Of a stretch of 64,000 bases of DNA, positions 11,655 to 22,400 are shown one piece after another. The position numbers were made by a program, and so were the translations under genes. The DNA lies in NCBI GenBank assembly GCA_033807695.1, contig CM066309.1, positions 2,976,001-3,040,000 of the forward strand. Reading direction: 5' to 3'. This DNA is from Daedaleopsis sinensis. Its lineage: Eukaryota > Basidiomycota > Agaricomycetes > Polyporales > Polyporaceae. Position 1 is the first letter of the stretch. Every line of letters starts with the position of its first letter. The notes below the pieces were generated by a model, which saw nothing but the letters and a program-made list of their open reading frames with translations, searched no databases and was not told where the DNA came from.

Positions 11655-14140
11655 TCACTGATTCCCATTCGCCTGCGAGTTCCCATTCACAGCGACCGCT
11701 GCATTGCCAGGGCGCGGAGAGAGGACGCTTGGATTCTTCCCGCCTACTAGCCCTCGGATGGCCTCGACCGCCTGCAAGGTGAGCGACATCTTCAACGATA
11801 GCTCCTTCGCGGACTCGGACTGTTGCGTGCGCAGTGAGTCTTGCAGTTGGTTCCGCATCGTCTGAAGCTCGGGTCCGATCATCTCCGGGATAGCCTTGAC
11901 GATTTGCGGCGTGATCTGCTGGACGATGGCGTCGACGCTCGGGGCCGGGTTCGCGTTCGCGGGCGGGGTGTTCGGGCTGTGCGAGATGTACGCCATGACG
12001 GCCGCGTTCAGCGCGCGGATTTCGGCCTGCATTCTGTCGATCTTCTGCGAGTCGCCGCTGGCCGACGGCGCGGCCTGCATCTGCGAGTTCGTGGCGTGAT
12101 CGCGCACGGGCGAGCAGGCGAATCGGGCACAGACACGGAGTGATGAGCGTACAGCCTGTCAAGGGCGGTCAAATGGAGAGAACATAGCGCGGGCACTCAC
12201 CTCCTCCAGCTGCTGCCGGAGCTGCGCGTTCTCGGCCTGGAGCTGCACGCCCTCCGTCTGGAGCTGGTCGTTGCGCACCGCCAATTGCGTGATCTCCTGC
12301 GAGAGCCGGGCGACCTGTTGCCCGGTCGCAGTTGCGTTCTGCTGGAGGACCTGGAGAGCCTTGAGCTGCTCGTCCGTGAGCGCCGCACGAGGCGCGGGCG
12401 GTTGCGCCTGCACGTTGCCCGTGGACGCGAGGACGACGGCCTGGACGTTCTCGGCGACGATGGCGTCCATGTGTTCGAGGATCACCTCCCTGGGACGCGT
12501 GAGCTCGCTCTCCAGCGTGCCGAGCCGGTCTTCGATCGAGGAGAGCGTGTCGCGGATTTTTTCGAGCTCGGCGGGGACGATTGCCTCGGCGAGGAAGGTG
12601 TTTGCTTGGCTTGGGCTCCCGTTGCTATGCAGTTGGGTCGATATCTGCTCCCAGCGGACCCCGACGGCCTGGAGCATGCCATGTAATTGCAAGACGGATT
12701 CCTTCACCGTCTGGATTTGGCTTGCTACCTCTGGGTTTGCGTTGTACTGGTCGAGCGCCGGCGCCTGCCTCTGTGTATGCGTTGGCCAGAACTTCGCGTT
12801 GGTGAGCTGTGTAAGGATTTTCTTCATCTCTTCTGACTTCTGCGCCATTTGTCCCTGCAAAGTGTGCAGATGCCCTTCTATTACCGTCCTGTCATCGGCC
12901 GGGAGGGCCTGGTAGCTGAATGATTCGACGAGTTGCTTGTAATCTTTGATATCATTCTCCATCGAGCGTGTGTCATTAAGCAGACGGGTCGCCGCCGCAA
13001 GTAATCTGCTTCGCGTTTGGCTCTTGCTGATAAATGTGTGATCAGAAGGTACAACTCACTCAATTCGACTTGTCCAGATCTTGTGCTTTTCGTCCGCCGG
13101 GAGATCACCTGCAGCAGTTTGTACACCCATCTTCGGGACCGCTGACTTTGCGGCGGCCACTGCAGACGATATTTGCTGCCAATGGAGGGCTGACGATTCT
13201 AACATATTCTTGATTGCATCTTGCGTCGATGTAATCGTGGCCGAGGTGGACGGCTCAGCTGCTGTTGACATACCGATAGTCCCAGTCGTAGAATTGGGGG
13301 CAGCGCCGAGCATCCTGGTAGGGGTGAGCCGATGCGACGGCACATGCGTGCTTGCGATGCTGGATTCTCGCACAATACTCGGCGCTGGCGCCATCACGTC
13401 CCTCATCGATACATCCATTGCCTCCATCTTGGGGAACACAGCCGGGTTTCGCGACGTGCCGGAGCTTCCTCCATTCCTCGGGCCTTCTGGGGTGGAACCA
13501 TAGGGAAGAGCACCCCTGGGCGCGGGCGCACCGTATTGCAGGGGTGGAGTTGTGCGTTGAGTCTGAAGACGGCCGCGGAAGGGCGAACGCGACCGGGAGC
13601 TGCGCTGCCCGTACGGCCGCCCTTCCGCCGGGCCACCGCGCTCCCTGCTCATCGAACGCCGCGAGCGCAGTCGAGCGGCAAGGGTCGGCTCTCGCTCGCG
13701 GCTGCGAGACCGCTTAGCGGGAGAGCGTTCGCGCCGACGGCGGTCGCGATCCGCGCCGACCGAATGGTGGCGAGGCGGGTGGCCGACTGTGCGGCCGCCG
13801 GGGGAGCGGTGGCGACCGACGATGAGGCGATACTCGTCGTCGGTGAGGTACTGGAGCGGAGGCTCGCCGGAGACGCGTGCCTTGCGCCAGACCTCGAGGT
13901 CGGTGGGGTGCGCGAAGAAGCAGTTCCTCTGGCGGGGACAGCCTAGGCCACCGTCGAGCCGATGGTAGGGCCGACCATTGCTGTCGAACCACTACACATG
14001 GCGAATTTCGTTCAACACTCGATGGGATGGAAAGGGTGGCGGATGATGAAGGGGAGGAGGAGAGAGAATGAAGAACGTACATGGCATCGTCTGTCTGGAT
14101 TGAAGGGCTTTCGCGCAGTTACGTTGTCTCGCGGAGACAT
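11655..14140 (-). CDS. CCCH-like zinc finger, RS-rich and coiled-coil protein
   Basis: Multi-exon gene, start ATG at 14138-14140, stop at 11655-11657, about 650 residues. Order: a short first exon ending in RRCH; an intron of about 70 nt; a cysteine cluster with CPRQRNCFFAH spacing (C-x5-C-x3-H), preceded by a cysteine 18-20 residues earlier, which resembles a CCCH finger with a widened first loop; the LEVWRKARVSGEPP segment; an Arg/Ser-dipeptide region (RRRRERSPAKRSRSRERE and later RSSRSRSPFRGR); a low-complexity Pro/Ser/Thr region; then long heptad-type helices rich in Gln, Glu and Leu; and an Asn/Ala-rich tail. Such a plan suggests an RNA-binding nuclear protein that oligomerises. No named family was recognised, so the role is inference. 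Confidence 0.7.
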
Positions 14141-14919
14141 TGGAAGAGCTGGACTTGTAGCAGGCAAATTGACGAGTCAGGGTCGAAGGATGCTAGGTCG
14201 GAATGACCGCCTCGCTGATTGTTGAAGCTGAAGTGTGGGGGGAGGGGAACTTGCAATTGTGTGGTCGCATGAAGGAGAAGGCCTACTTATAACGCCCCAT
14301 CCCGGCGTTCTAAATATTCTCAAGCTTAAGCCGCCGGCTGCTCTAGCCTTTCATGCTGGTTACGATGAATGATCGCTGCGCTTTACATTCGGTGCCATCC
14401 CGGCTTGTCTGCAAATGATTGTGCTAGTAGGAACTCTCCAACTACCGACTCCTCCGCAAAGCTATAAGCCGGACTCGAAGGCAGTCAGATAACTAGCTAC
14501 ATACAGTCACTACATCGGTACTAGTGGTATACCTACGAGCATACGACAATTGAGAATGCAGTAGAGAAAGTGAAGCTGAAGAGACTGCTTGATGACGACT
14601 CAGACGAGCTCAGACGACACGGTCACTGCTGGTCACTGAGAGCGAACACCGAGACAACGTTGAGCGATGAGAGAGAATGACCTCACGCAATACCGGGCCG
14701 GCCTGATCGGGCTCGGGTAATAGATTGCGTCGCCCACAATGACGCTCACACGATGGTTGCTTTCTTACAACCATCATCTATTTGCCATTAACCACAACCG
14801 GCTGAGTTTACTACAATCGTGAGGCCAGTGGCCCGAGCGCTGAGCAAGGACATCGAGCGCAAGTATGTCTCAACATTGTAAGCACCACTCTGCCATCTTC
14901 CCCGCAGGATCACACGTCG
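14141..14919. other. Divergent intergenic region
   Basis: About 780 bp between two divergent genes. It holds both promoters. Near 14595-14645 there are short imperfect direct repeats (two copies of CTCAGACGA, two copies of GGTCACTG). No gene was found. Confidence 0.4.
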
Positions 14920-15482
14920 ATGTACCCTTGTCCAGCCAAATCACAGTACGCAGCAGCATTTCAAGCCCCTTTGATCAAGTCTCCGAGCTTGCGACTGCCA
15001 AGACCCGTGAGCGATAACTAAATGCATCGTGTGAACGTACATCTTAATTGTCCCATTGCAAGGTCGAGCTTCCGCCAGACATCCATCCACTCCCGGACAG
15101 CGTGACGGCATATGTGAGCGGGGTATTTCGCTGACTCTCAAGGGACTCATCAGTCTCGTAGTTCGTCTATCCATTCACGTTAGAGCCACATGTCCTCACT
15201 GTAGAGGCATCTCGAAGATCGACACTTGCTGCTCACGCCGCACGACGCGAAGCCTATCTCAAGGCGCGGGAAGAGGAGAAAGAGCGGCGCAAACGCGACG
15301 TATTGCATCGGATCGCCCCCGGCTTTGAGCCCAAATCTACGCCGCTTGTGCCTACCAAGCGATTCTCAGGTGTTCCGGCTGCACCTAGCGGAACAGGCCC
15401 CACGGAAGATCCAGGACACAATCGGACGAAGTCGGTCATGGAAGAGCTGGTGGACCATCTGGCCGCATTGGACTCCAAGTAG
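14920..15482 (+). CDS. Small charged protein, conserved-looking, unknown function
   Basis: Three exons join in phase to about 153 residues. Exon 1 begins at the ATG 14920-14922 and ends at a CCC|GTGAGC donor. Exon 2 gives VELPPDIHPLPDSVTAY. Exon 3 starts with FVYPFTLEPHVLTVEAS, continues into a long helix rich in Arg, Lys and Glu (REAYLKAREEEKERRKRD), then IAPGFEPKSTPL, a disordered part and a last helix VMEELVDHLAALDSK. Both introns (about 57 and 54 nt) have good ends. The hydrophobic segment followed by a long basic helix looks like a subunit or organelle protein, but no family was recognised. It is convergent with the P450, 122 bp apart. Confidence 0.65.
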
Positions 15483-15604
15483 ATCAGGTCTATTGTAAGC
15501 GTATCCCAACAGACGCGTCTGGAGAGGAGACAATGTAACGAAATGTCCTCATCCGAACACTGCCAGTGCCAGATTTACTAGCATATGATCATCATGATAT
15601 TAGC

Positions 15605-17995
15605 TCATAGCGCCTTCACCTTGAGGAGCATCTCGGGCTTGGTGCTCTCCTCCCCCATAGTGGGGTACATAACCCCGGACGAATTCCACACGATCGGCTT
15701 CTCTGAGTCGCTGAGCTCGAACGAAAACGAGGTAAGGAATATCGCCAGGACGACCTCTGTCCCCCGATGCCCGGTCAGTATACCGTAGCGCAGATCAAGA
15801 TGTGCACGCAAAATGCCACTCACTCATCTCGAGCTGAGAGAATTTGAATCCACTGTTGATGCAAGTGTTCGTCAGTGGCTAGCTCATCGCATGGCAGCCC
15901 GCTGAACATCACGTACATGCAAGACCGAACCCCTCCAGAGAACGTCATCCTGAGTATCAAGAAACAATGAGTCGGTGCTCCTTGCAGCAGAGATGCATCG
16001 CCAGACTGCACTCACAAGTTGGAGTACACGCCAGGGAGCCGCGCCTCCTCGAGCACGGCGGGGAGACTGCCGAGCCAGCGCTCGGGCTTCCACTCGTCGG
16101 CGTCCTCGCCCCAGAGCGCCTTGTTCTTGTTGCTCGCCTGGAGGTGGACGAGCACCATCACTCCGCGCGGTACGATGACCTCGTGCATGAGCGTGCCATC
16201 GCACCCGCGTACGGGCTCGAAGAGCGGAAGGGCGACGTCCTTCGTGGCACTGTAGCCGTCGAGGTCAGCATGTCATGGCGCACGCATGAACGCACAGATG
16301 GACAAAATTCAAATAAGTAGCGGAACGAACAGGGATGTCGGTTACGCACGTGCGATTGACGACGCCGACGGGGGCGAAGACTCGGAGGGTCTCACGACAG
16401 ACGGCGTCGAGGTACGGGAGCTTCACGAGGTCGTCGTGGTGGAGGTCGGTGACGCCGCCGCCGGTGGCCTCCATAAGCTCGGCCCGGAGCTTGTCCTGGA
16501 CGTGCGGGTGTGTGGCGAGGAGGTGGAGGATGCGCGACAGGGCGTTCGAGGTCGTGTCCATGCCGGCGAGGATGAAGGTCCTGTGCAAGGGGTAGTGATC
16601 AGAGATCCCGTCAAGTTATGCTTGGTAGCAGGCATGCGCTGCTCGACGCACGAAGTTTGGGCGAGAATCTCCTCATCGGTCATCTTCTCCCCATCTGCGG
16701 CAGACATGTTCGCCTTGACTATCCGTGCTGTGTCAGGTAGTGCCGCAGAGTGGTTCAGAGAGCGCACTCACGACAGATGCTCATGATGTCCTTGCCCTCT
16801 CCCACCTGGGCAAGAAGGGCAGCATCCCCTTTGCGCATGGCCTCCTTCCGGTCGTTGATAATCTCCTGCGACCGATGGGTCATTGTGTCTGTGATGTATA
16901 GAAGCTCCTGGAGGGCACGGATCGGGACCAGACGGAGCAGCCGCTTTATACTCGACTCGGAAAACTTGTATGATAGGTAGTCGACGACGAAGGGCAGCAC
17001 CCGCACCCGGGCTAAGGCGGGGCTAAACGGAAGTTTAAATTATAACGAACGCTCATACGCGGATGAGGTTGTGCGGGTTACTCACAAGAAGAGCTTGATT
17101 GATTCGCCGTATGCATCGGTGGAGTCGTCCGAAAAGTCGTCGAACGAATATCCAAGGCCGGCTTGCCCGAGTGACTCGAGCGAAATCCGTCCGTTCCAGC
17201 CGTTAACGTCGATTGCAGCGCCAGAACCGTCGGCTGGCAAGCGGCTCTTGATAGCGGCCTGGGCCTGTGATTGCATGCGGGCGATCAATCAATGCGCTCG
17301 TAGTCGTGGGCAAGGGCCGCGCTATGTACCTTGTGGGCGACTCTCCAGAAGATGTGAGTCATGTTGCGCAGATGTGCCACAGAGAACACCGGGTTGAGCA
17401 GCTTGCGCTGGGTTCGATGCTGCGCTGCACGAGTAGACAGTACTCCGGGACCAAGAAGCGTAGTCAATATACTAGGAGGGAGGCCAATCGACGGTGAGAG
17501 GTGTGTGTACCATGACCGCAGAGTGGGCACTTACTTGGACGGCGCGATGCCTTTCTGGAAGAACTCTTGGTCCTTGATCAGCACGCTGTGCAGGGCCTTC
17601 GGATCATGGATGAAGATGAGACGTCGCTGAAGTACGTGTTGTCCAGAATGAGATCCAGCATATAGCCTATCGTATAGTATTAACCACGCACCCCCAGGAA
17701 CCATCCCAGCTTGAATACCGGGCCATAGGTAGAGGCCAGGTCCGCTAGTCGCTTCCAACTCTGACGGACGGCAAGCTCAGGAGAGTTGCCTGTTGTACAC
17801 AAAGTTGAGCGACGGGAGCAGGGATTGGACACTTCGAAAAGATTCACCTAAGAGGAAAGACTTATTCGGAGGACCAGGTAGATTGTCCATCGGGTATTTC
17901 ACCAGGAAGTGGCGGAAGATGCCCCATAATGTATAGGAAGCCCCGAGCACCAGAGCGGTGACGATTAGGCCTGGAGAGAAGATGCTTAGGGCCAT
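15605..17995 (-). CDS. Cytochrome P450 monooxygenase, microsomal type
   Basis: Haem-thiolate monooxygenase held in the ER by an N-terminal helix (residues about 5-27), followed by the proline-rich hinge NLPGPPNKSF. Spliced exons carry in order: YGPVFKLGWF; FIHDPKALHSVLIKDQEFF; the C-helix TQRKLLNPVFS; an I-helix with AGMDTTS (proton relay); the K-helix ETLR (ExxR); the PERW motif; and the haem loop FSGGVRSCIGF. That loop is split by an intron between Cys and Ile, so the unspliced frame looks broken although the gene is intact. Around ten introns. The basidiomycete subfamily and substrate cannot be fixed by eye. It ends 122 bp from the convergent small gene. Confidence 0.9.
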
Positions 17996-19454
17996 GTGAG
18001 GAATTGGAGGTTACAGTCGAATCGGAGTGGACACTGGAAGGGAATGGCGATCCGGGGGCAACTAATATATTGATTATCCCGCTGCGAAGCGCTCCCTGCA
18101 TGAGAACCATGGTTATTTTCGAATTCCCCTCACCGTCCGAGTCGGGCTTCACTGAAGCTGTGGGCCGATGACTCTGTCACCGGAAGCGCAGGGCTTCGCG
18201 ACTGGCGCATGCCGTAACACTCCGAGGACCAGCCTGAGACGACTATTAGTATCAGAAATGAGAGATGCTAATGTGAACACTGACCAGACAACCTATTTCA
18301 AAGACAGCCCGATTGTAAGGTTGGCGTCGTCCATGACCCGCCAACGCCACGTGTAAGCAAAGAAAAGCATACTAGATATTCTATGAGCCGTAAATTGAAA
18401 ATCGGCCTGCAAGAGTCTCTCGGTAGTTGAGCTTTTCGAAAAGTCTTGCGGCTCAAGTTTAGAGGCGTAGCTCTTGGGATATCTAGTATGATTGTTTGTC
18501 TTTTTCCTCCCGGCGCTTGCCCCTGCCATTTACCCACTGCGTGGCGTTGGTGTATCGTGGACGACGCCAACCTTACATTCATGTGCTTCACACATCCGAC
18601 CAACGTCCGAGGACCGACTTAATGGCATGGTCACGCAAATATAGCGCCAGGGATCACTTCCACATAATAGAACGTACGTAGTGCGCCGATCGCGACCGAT
18701 AGTATGCCTGATCTCCGATCGCGAGTCTATTTTGCAAACAGAAAGAGCGGGGCACGGTGAGGAGACCCCGTCTCCAGTGTCCACCAGTGCGCAAATGAAA
18801 AGTTGCAGTGCTAATGATGATGAGTATCAAACACCGTTACGAGTCTTCTGACTCATAACACTGTGACTCACCTTGTGTCACTGTGTATGACTCGTCTTGC
18901 TGGGTAGCTACTACATACCAGCCAGTAGCTGCGACTCGGAGTTACTGCCAAAAATGTTAACCTCCAAGGCCTCGGAGATCATTAAGTAATCATTACTGGT
19001 AGAGAGACAAATAAAACGAAAAAAACAAATTTGTCAGAAATCGCCTTACCCAATCTAGATGACTAAGCATTCATTTGCCGTCTTTTGCCCATCGGACAGC
19101 CATCTATGGCAATTTTAGCCCCATCCGTCGCTTTCTGATACATTCCCAACGGCTATTTTCGCCTCCAAATGTCCATCTTTGCCTCCCGGATTTCCAAACT
19201 CACCCAGATATGACCGGATGGGGTTACCCTAAATATATACCGACTGACAAGCGCCCCCGTAGTATGGCACACGTAATCGTTAAGCGCTTCCAGTTTCGTC
19301 ATCGGTCCCGGAAAGCGGACGGGTTGCAGCCGCGCTCTGAGTCTGCCAGTAAATCTCTGCCTTCCTGCCTTTCTCTCATCAATCCTCGACGTTCGTTACA
19401 GCAGCTAGCTTGCAGCGCACTCTCGAGTATCGTATCACCTCATCTACCGCACCG
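17996..19454. other. P450-LTN1 divergent intergenic region
   Basis: About 1.46 kb without a gene. It holds the promoters of both flanking genes and the inverted-repeat element at 18314-18577. The part 18780-19060 is AT-richer and contains several GACTCA/GTGACTCA-type words. No exon chain was seen. Confidence 0.5.
18314..18577. mobile_element. MITE-like element with terminal inverted repeats
   Basis: The ends 18314-18351 and 18540-18577 are inverted copies of each other, 38 bp with 34 identical positions; each begins TGTAAGGTTGGCGTCGTCCA when read inward. A second perfect 12-bp inverted pair (CATACTAGATAT at 18368-18379, ATATCTAGTATG at 18479-18490) lies inside, and the centre holds the palindrome CTTTTCGAAAAG (18432-18443). 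The 264-bp unit has no coding capacity and can fold as one long hairpin. This fits a non-autonomous DNA transposon. A clear target-site duplication is not seen; only short AT flanks are present. The transposase family is unknown. Confidence 0.7.
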
Positions 19455-22400
19455 ATGGCCCCGAAGGGCAAGTCATCGGCCTCCTCTGCTACGCGCAAGA
19501 AACATGCACGCAAAGCAGCCGGAGCCCAAGGTGTTCCGGAGGAGCCTCAGATGCCCAAGGAGAAGAAGCCTAAGGGCAAGGACAAGAAAAGCAAGAAGGA
19601 GCCGCGCAAGAAAGTCTACATTCCTCCAGCCAAACCTGCTCCCGTGCAGCCCGATCCTCTTGACACCCTTGGTCTCGCTCAAAGACTGCCGCCCGAGTTG
19701 CTCGTGATCCTCAGGCTGCTTTCGAAAAAGGATTCGACGACGAAGAGGCGGGCTCTTGAAGACTTCCAGACCGCTTGGGTTGGCAGAGCACAACGCGGAG
19801 AGGACAGCGAGTATGTTGTCCACACGCTTCAAGAAACGATTCCAGTCTGGGTGCGTTCGGATACCTTTCAAACAATCCGTAGTATCTGATTGACCCCCGA
19901 CTTCAGCTTCACCACATCCCATCGCTTTTCTTGCATCCATCACGGCGCATCCGATTACTTGCGATCGGTCTACATACATCTATACTGCAAATTCCGACCC
20001 TGCGCACTCAGCTCTTCTTCCAGCTCCGCGAGGTCGTGTCTTCTGATCAAGCGGAGACTATCCTCGGGTCTTGGGGTCTCGCTGTCCATGATGCCGACCG
20101 TCAGGTCTCTGCATACGCCAAAGAGGCGTGGCTCAGGTACGTTTCTCTCAAGGACCCATCCGACGACAGGCTCCTCCTCGATGCATCTTTGCTCCCGCGG
20201 CTCTGGGACTTCCTCCAACGGACTCTGCTCGATCCTGCCGGCGTCTACATGTACATCAATCCTCCGCAACCTGCATTCATCTCTTCAGCCCCCGGAAAGA
20301 AGGGGTCGGGACGTGGAACACCGATCCGCAAGGACGATGAGGCGAACTCTCGCGCGAGATCAGAAGACGAGGAGGAGAAGGAGCAGGACAGGAAGGCGCG
20401 ACTCCGTGTGGGGGCATTTGGGGCCACAGAGTGGGTTCTGAGTGGGTGTCCTACGTCTCTTGCCGGCCGCATGTACATGTATTCAATGAGATCGCTCTTT
20501 TTTTTGCTTCCCGTCATTTTAGATGCGAAATTTGCTACGCCAGGCAAAGGGAAGGAGAAGGCGAGCGATGTTGAGCAGAGCGAACGGTTGGACAACAGCG
20601 ACGATTTCTTGTCCACGCTTGCAAACCCCGCGTTGTGGTCCTCACTGTACCACGGCAAGTCGCCACCTTTCGTAGATGCAGAGAGCTTCGGATTCGAGCA
20701 ACCGGTTGTAAGGCGCTCAGCGTGGTCTTTGCTGCAGACATTACTCCAAACATGTCAGGGTACGTATCACAACCCCGGCATCCATACCTTGCACTGAACT
20801 ATCAGTCTTCCAGGTCACCTTGGATCCTTACTTCCTGTTCTTAGCGGCGCTGTACTTCGATCAGCATGGGTGGAACCCGACACTCTTGTAAGAGGTGCAA
20901 TGTGGCAACCATTGCTCATTTTCCTCAAAAGTGGGTCCGGTTTACTCTGTCATACACACTGCGAACTTACCTAAACTATCTTCCCAAGCTCACCCAAATG
21001 CTTGGACTTCGGAAATGGAGAGTCAGAGGCAGGATGACGACAATGAAGATGATGAGGACTCTGATCACGAAGACGACGAAGCCCCCAAACCTACACCGTC
21101 TAAACCGTCGGTCGATAGTCTGGCCAGTCCATCTCATGCGTACATGGAGTTCTTGCAGTTCCTCGTAACCGGCTGCTCCGGGTCGCCAGTTCAAGGGTAT
21201 CCCACCGTTCTGCTCATCCTATCCACAATCCCCTCCTCCGTACGTTAATGCTCTCTACGGTGCTGACGCCGACTTACCGCATCGCTAGATCATCTCGTCT
21301 TCGTCTGAACAGCCCTTTGAGGAGCTCTTCACATCATTCTGGGCAGCGGTGGATGCGCGCGTGCTGAACTCGCTCGATCGCGTGGCTGCGTCGACAGCCT
21401 TCCTTTCCTCTCTACTTGAGTGTCTTGCTTTCGTCATCCGACGAACTATCAGTTCTTCGCAAGAGGCAGCGGCTTCGCTCATTCAGGGTAGATCTCAGAC
21501 TGCGGTAGATGTCGATGCAGCAGTGAAGAGCCTACTACGCGAACAGATCAGCCGGACGTGGGACGAGCTCTCCTCTGGTCGACTCAGGGTCCCCGGGAAG
21601 GACGCAGGCGCACTGCTGGCCAAGACGTTCGGGTTGCTGTACAAGTTGCGCGTAGGTATGTGTTGCAGTATTTTCCTAGGATTTCACTGTCCGTCAGGAC
21701 GACTCACTGGTCTTCCCGCGCCTTCCTGCAGATTTGTTCGACGCGGCGTGGTCAGTGTTCGCGGAGGATGTCCAGAAAGCCGTCGCTCCCGGCAACGGCG
21801 TCATCCCGATTTTGGTTCCCGAGCTGCTCAAGCAACTTTCCAGCTCGATGGAGAAGGGCACTGTGTCTGGGGACGCGGGGGACGCGCTCGTGCTGGAGGT
21901 CGTGAAGACAGCACTGGATCAGTGTTCTGCGTTGCTCGAGGCAGACGAACCTGAAGAACGACACGTAGCGTCGCTTGTGAACATCTTAGATGCCTTCGGG
22001 GAGCTTGTCTTCGCCGATGCCCAGATCGGCAAGGTAATGTATTTCATCCGTTCATCGAACACCCCCTTTCTGAACAGGATGCGTATCTCGCAGAGCGTCG
22101 ACAATCTGGTGCAGACTCACACACTCCGCCTGCTTACCAACTTGCCGTCTCTCTTGACGCTCTACCTCAAGTATCGGGACGACCAGGCGGCGTGCTTGGC
22201 GGTCTGGCATAAATTGCTCGAGGCGGTCGCGCGCAACACGCACGAGATCGACAGCCTCCTCCTCCCTCTACTCAACGCTGCCGATGAGGGGGCACTCCCT
22301 GCCTACTTGCGCCCCCAAGGAGAAGAGCTGCACGAGGCTGCCGGCAGACTACTAACAGAAGCCTTGTCTGGCCCTGCGAACGCAAATCAGGTCTCCGTGA

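Noticed and set aside
12271..12915. Long plus-strand frame of 214 codons
   Set aside because: It is antisense to the coiled-coil exon on the minus strand, whose protein has clear heptads and joins to flanking exons; the antisense frame is a GC-driven shadow.
15820..16011. P450 haem motif appears lost (Cys followed by Met-Tyr)
   Set aside because: An intron splits the codon after the haem cysteine; spliced, it reads SCIGF as expected.
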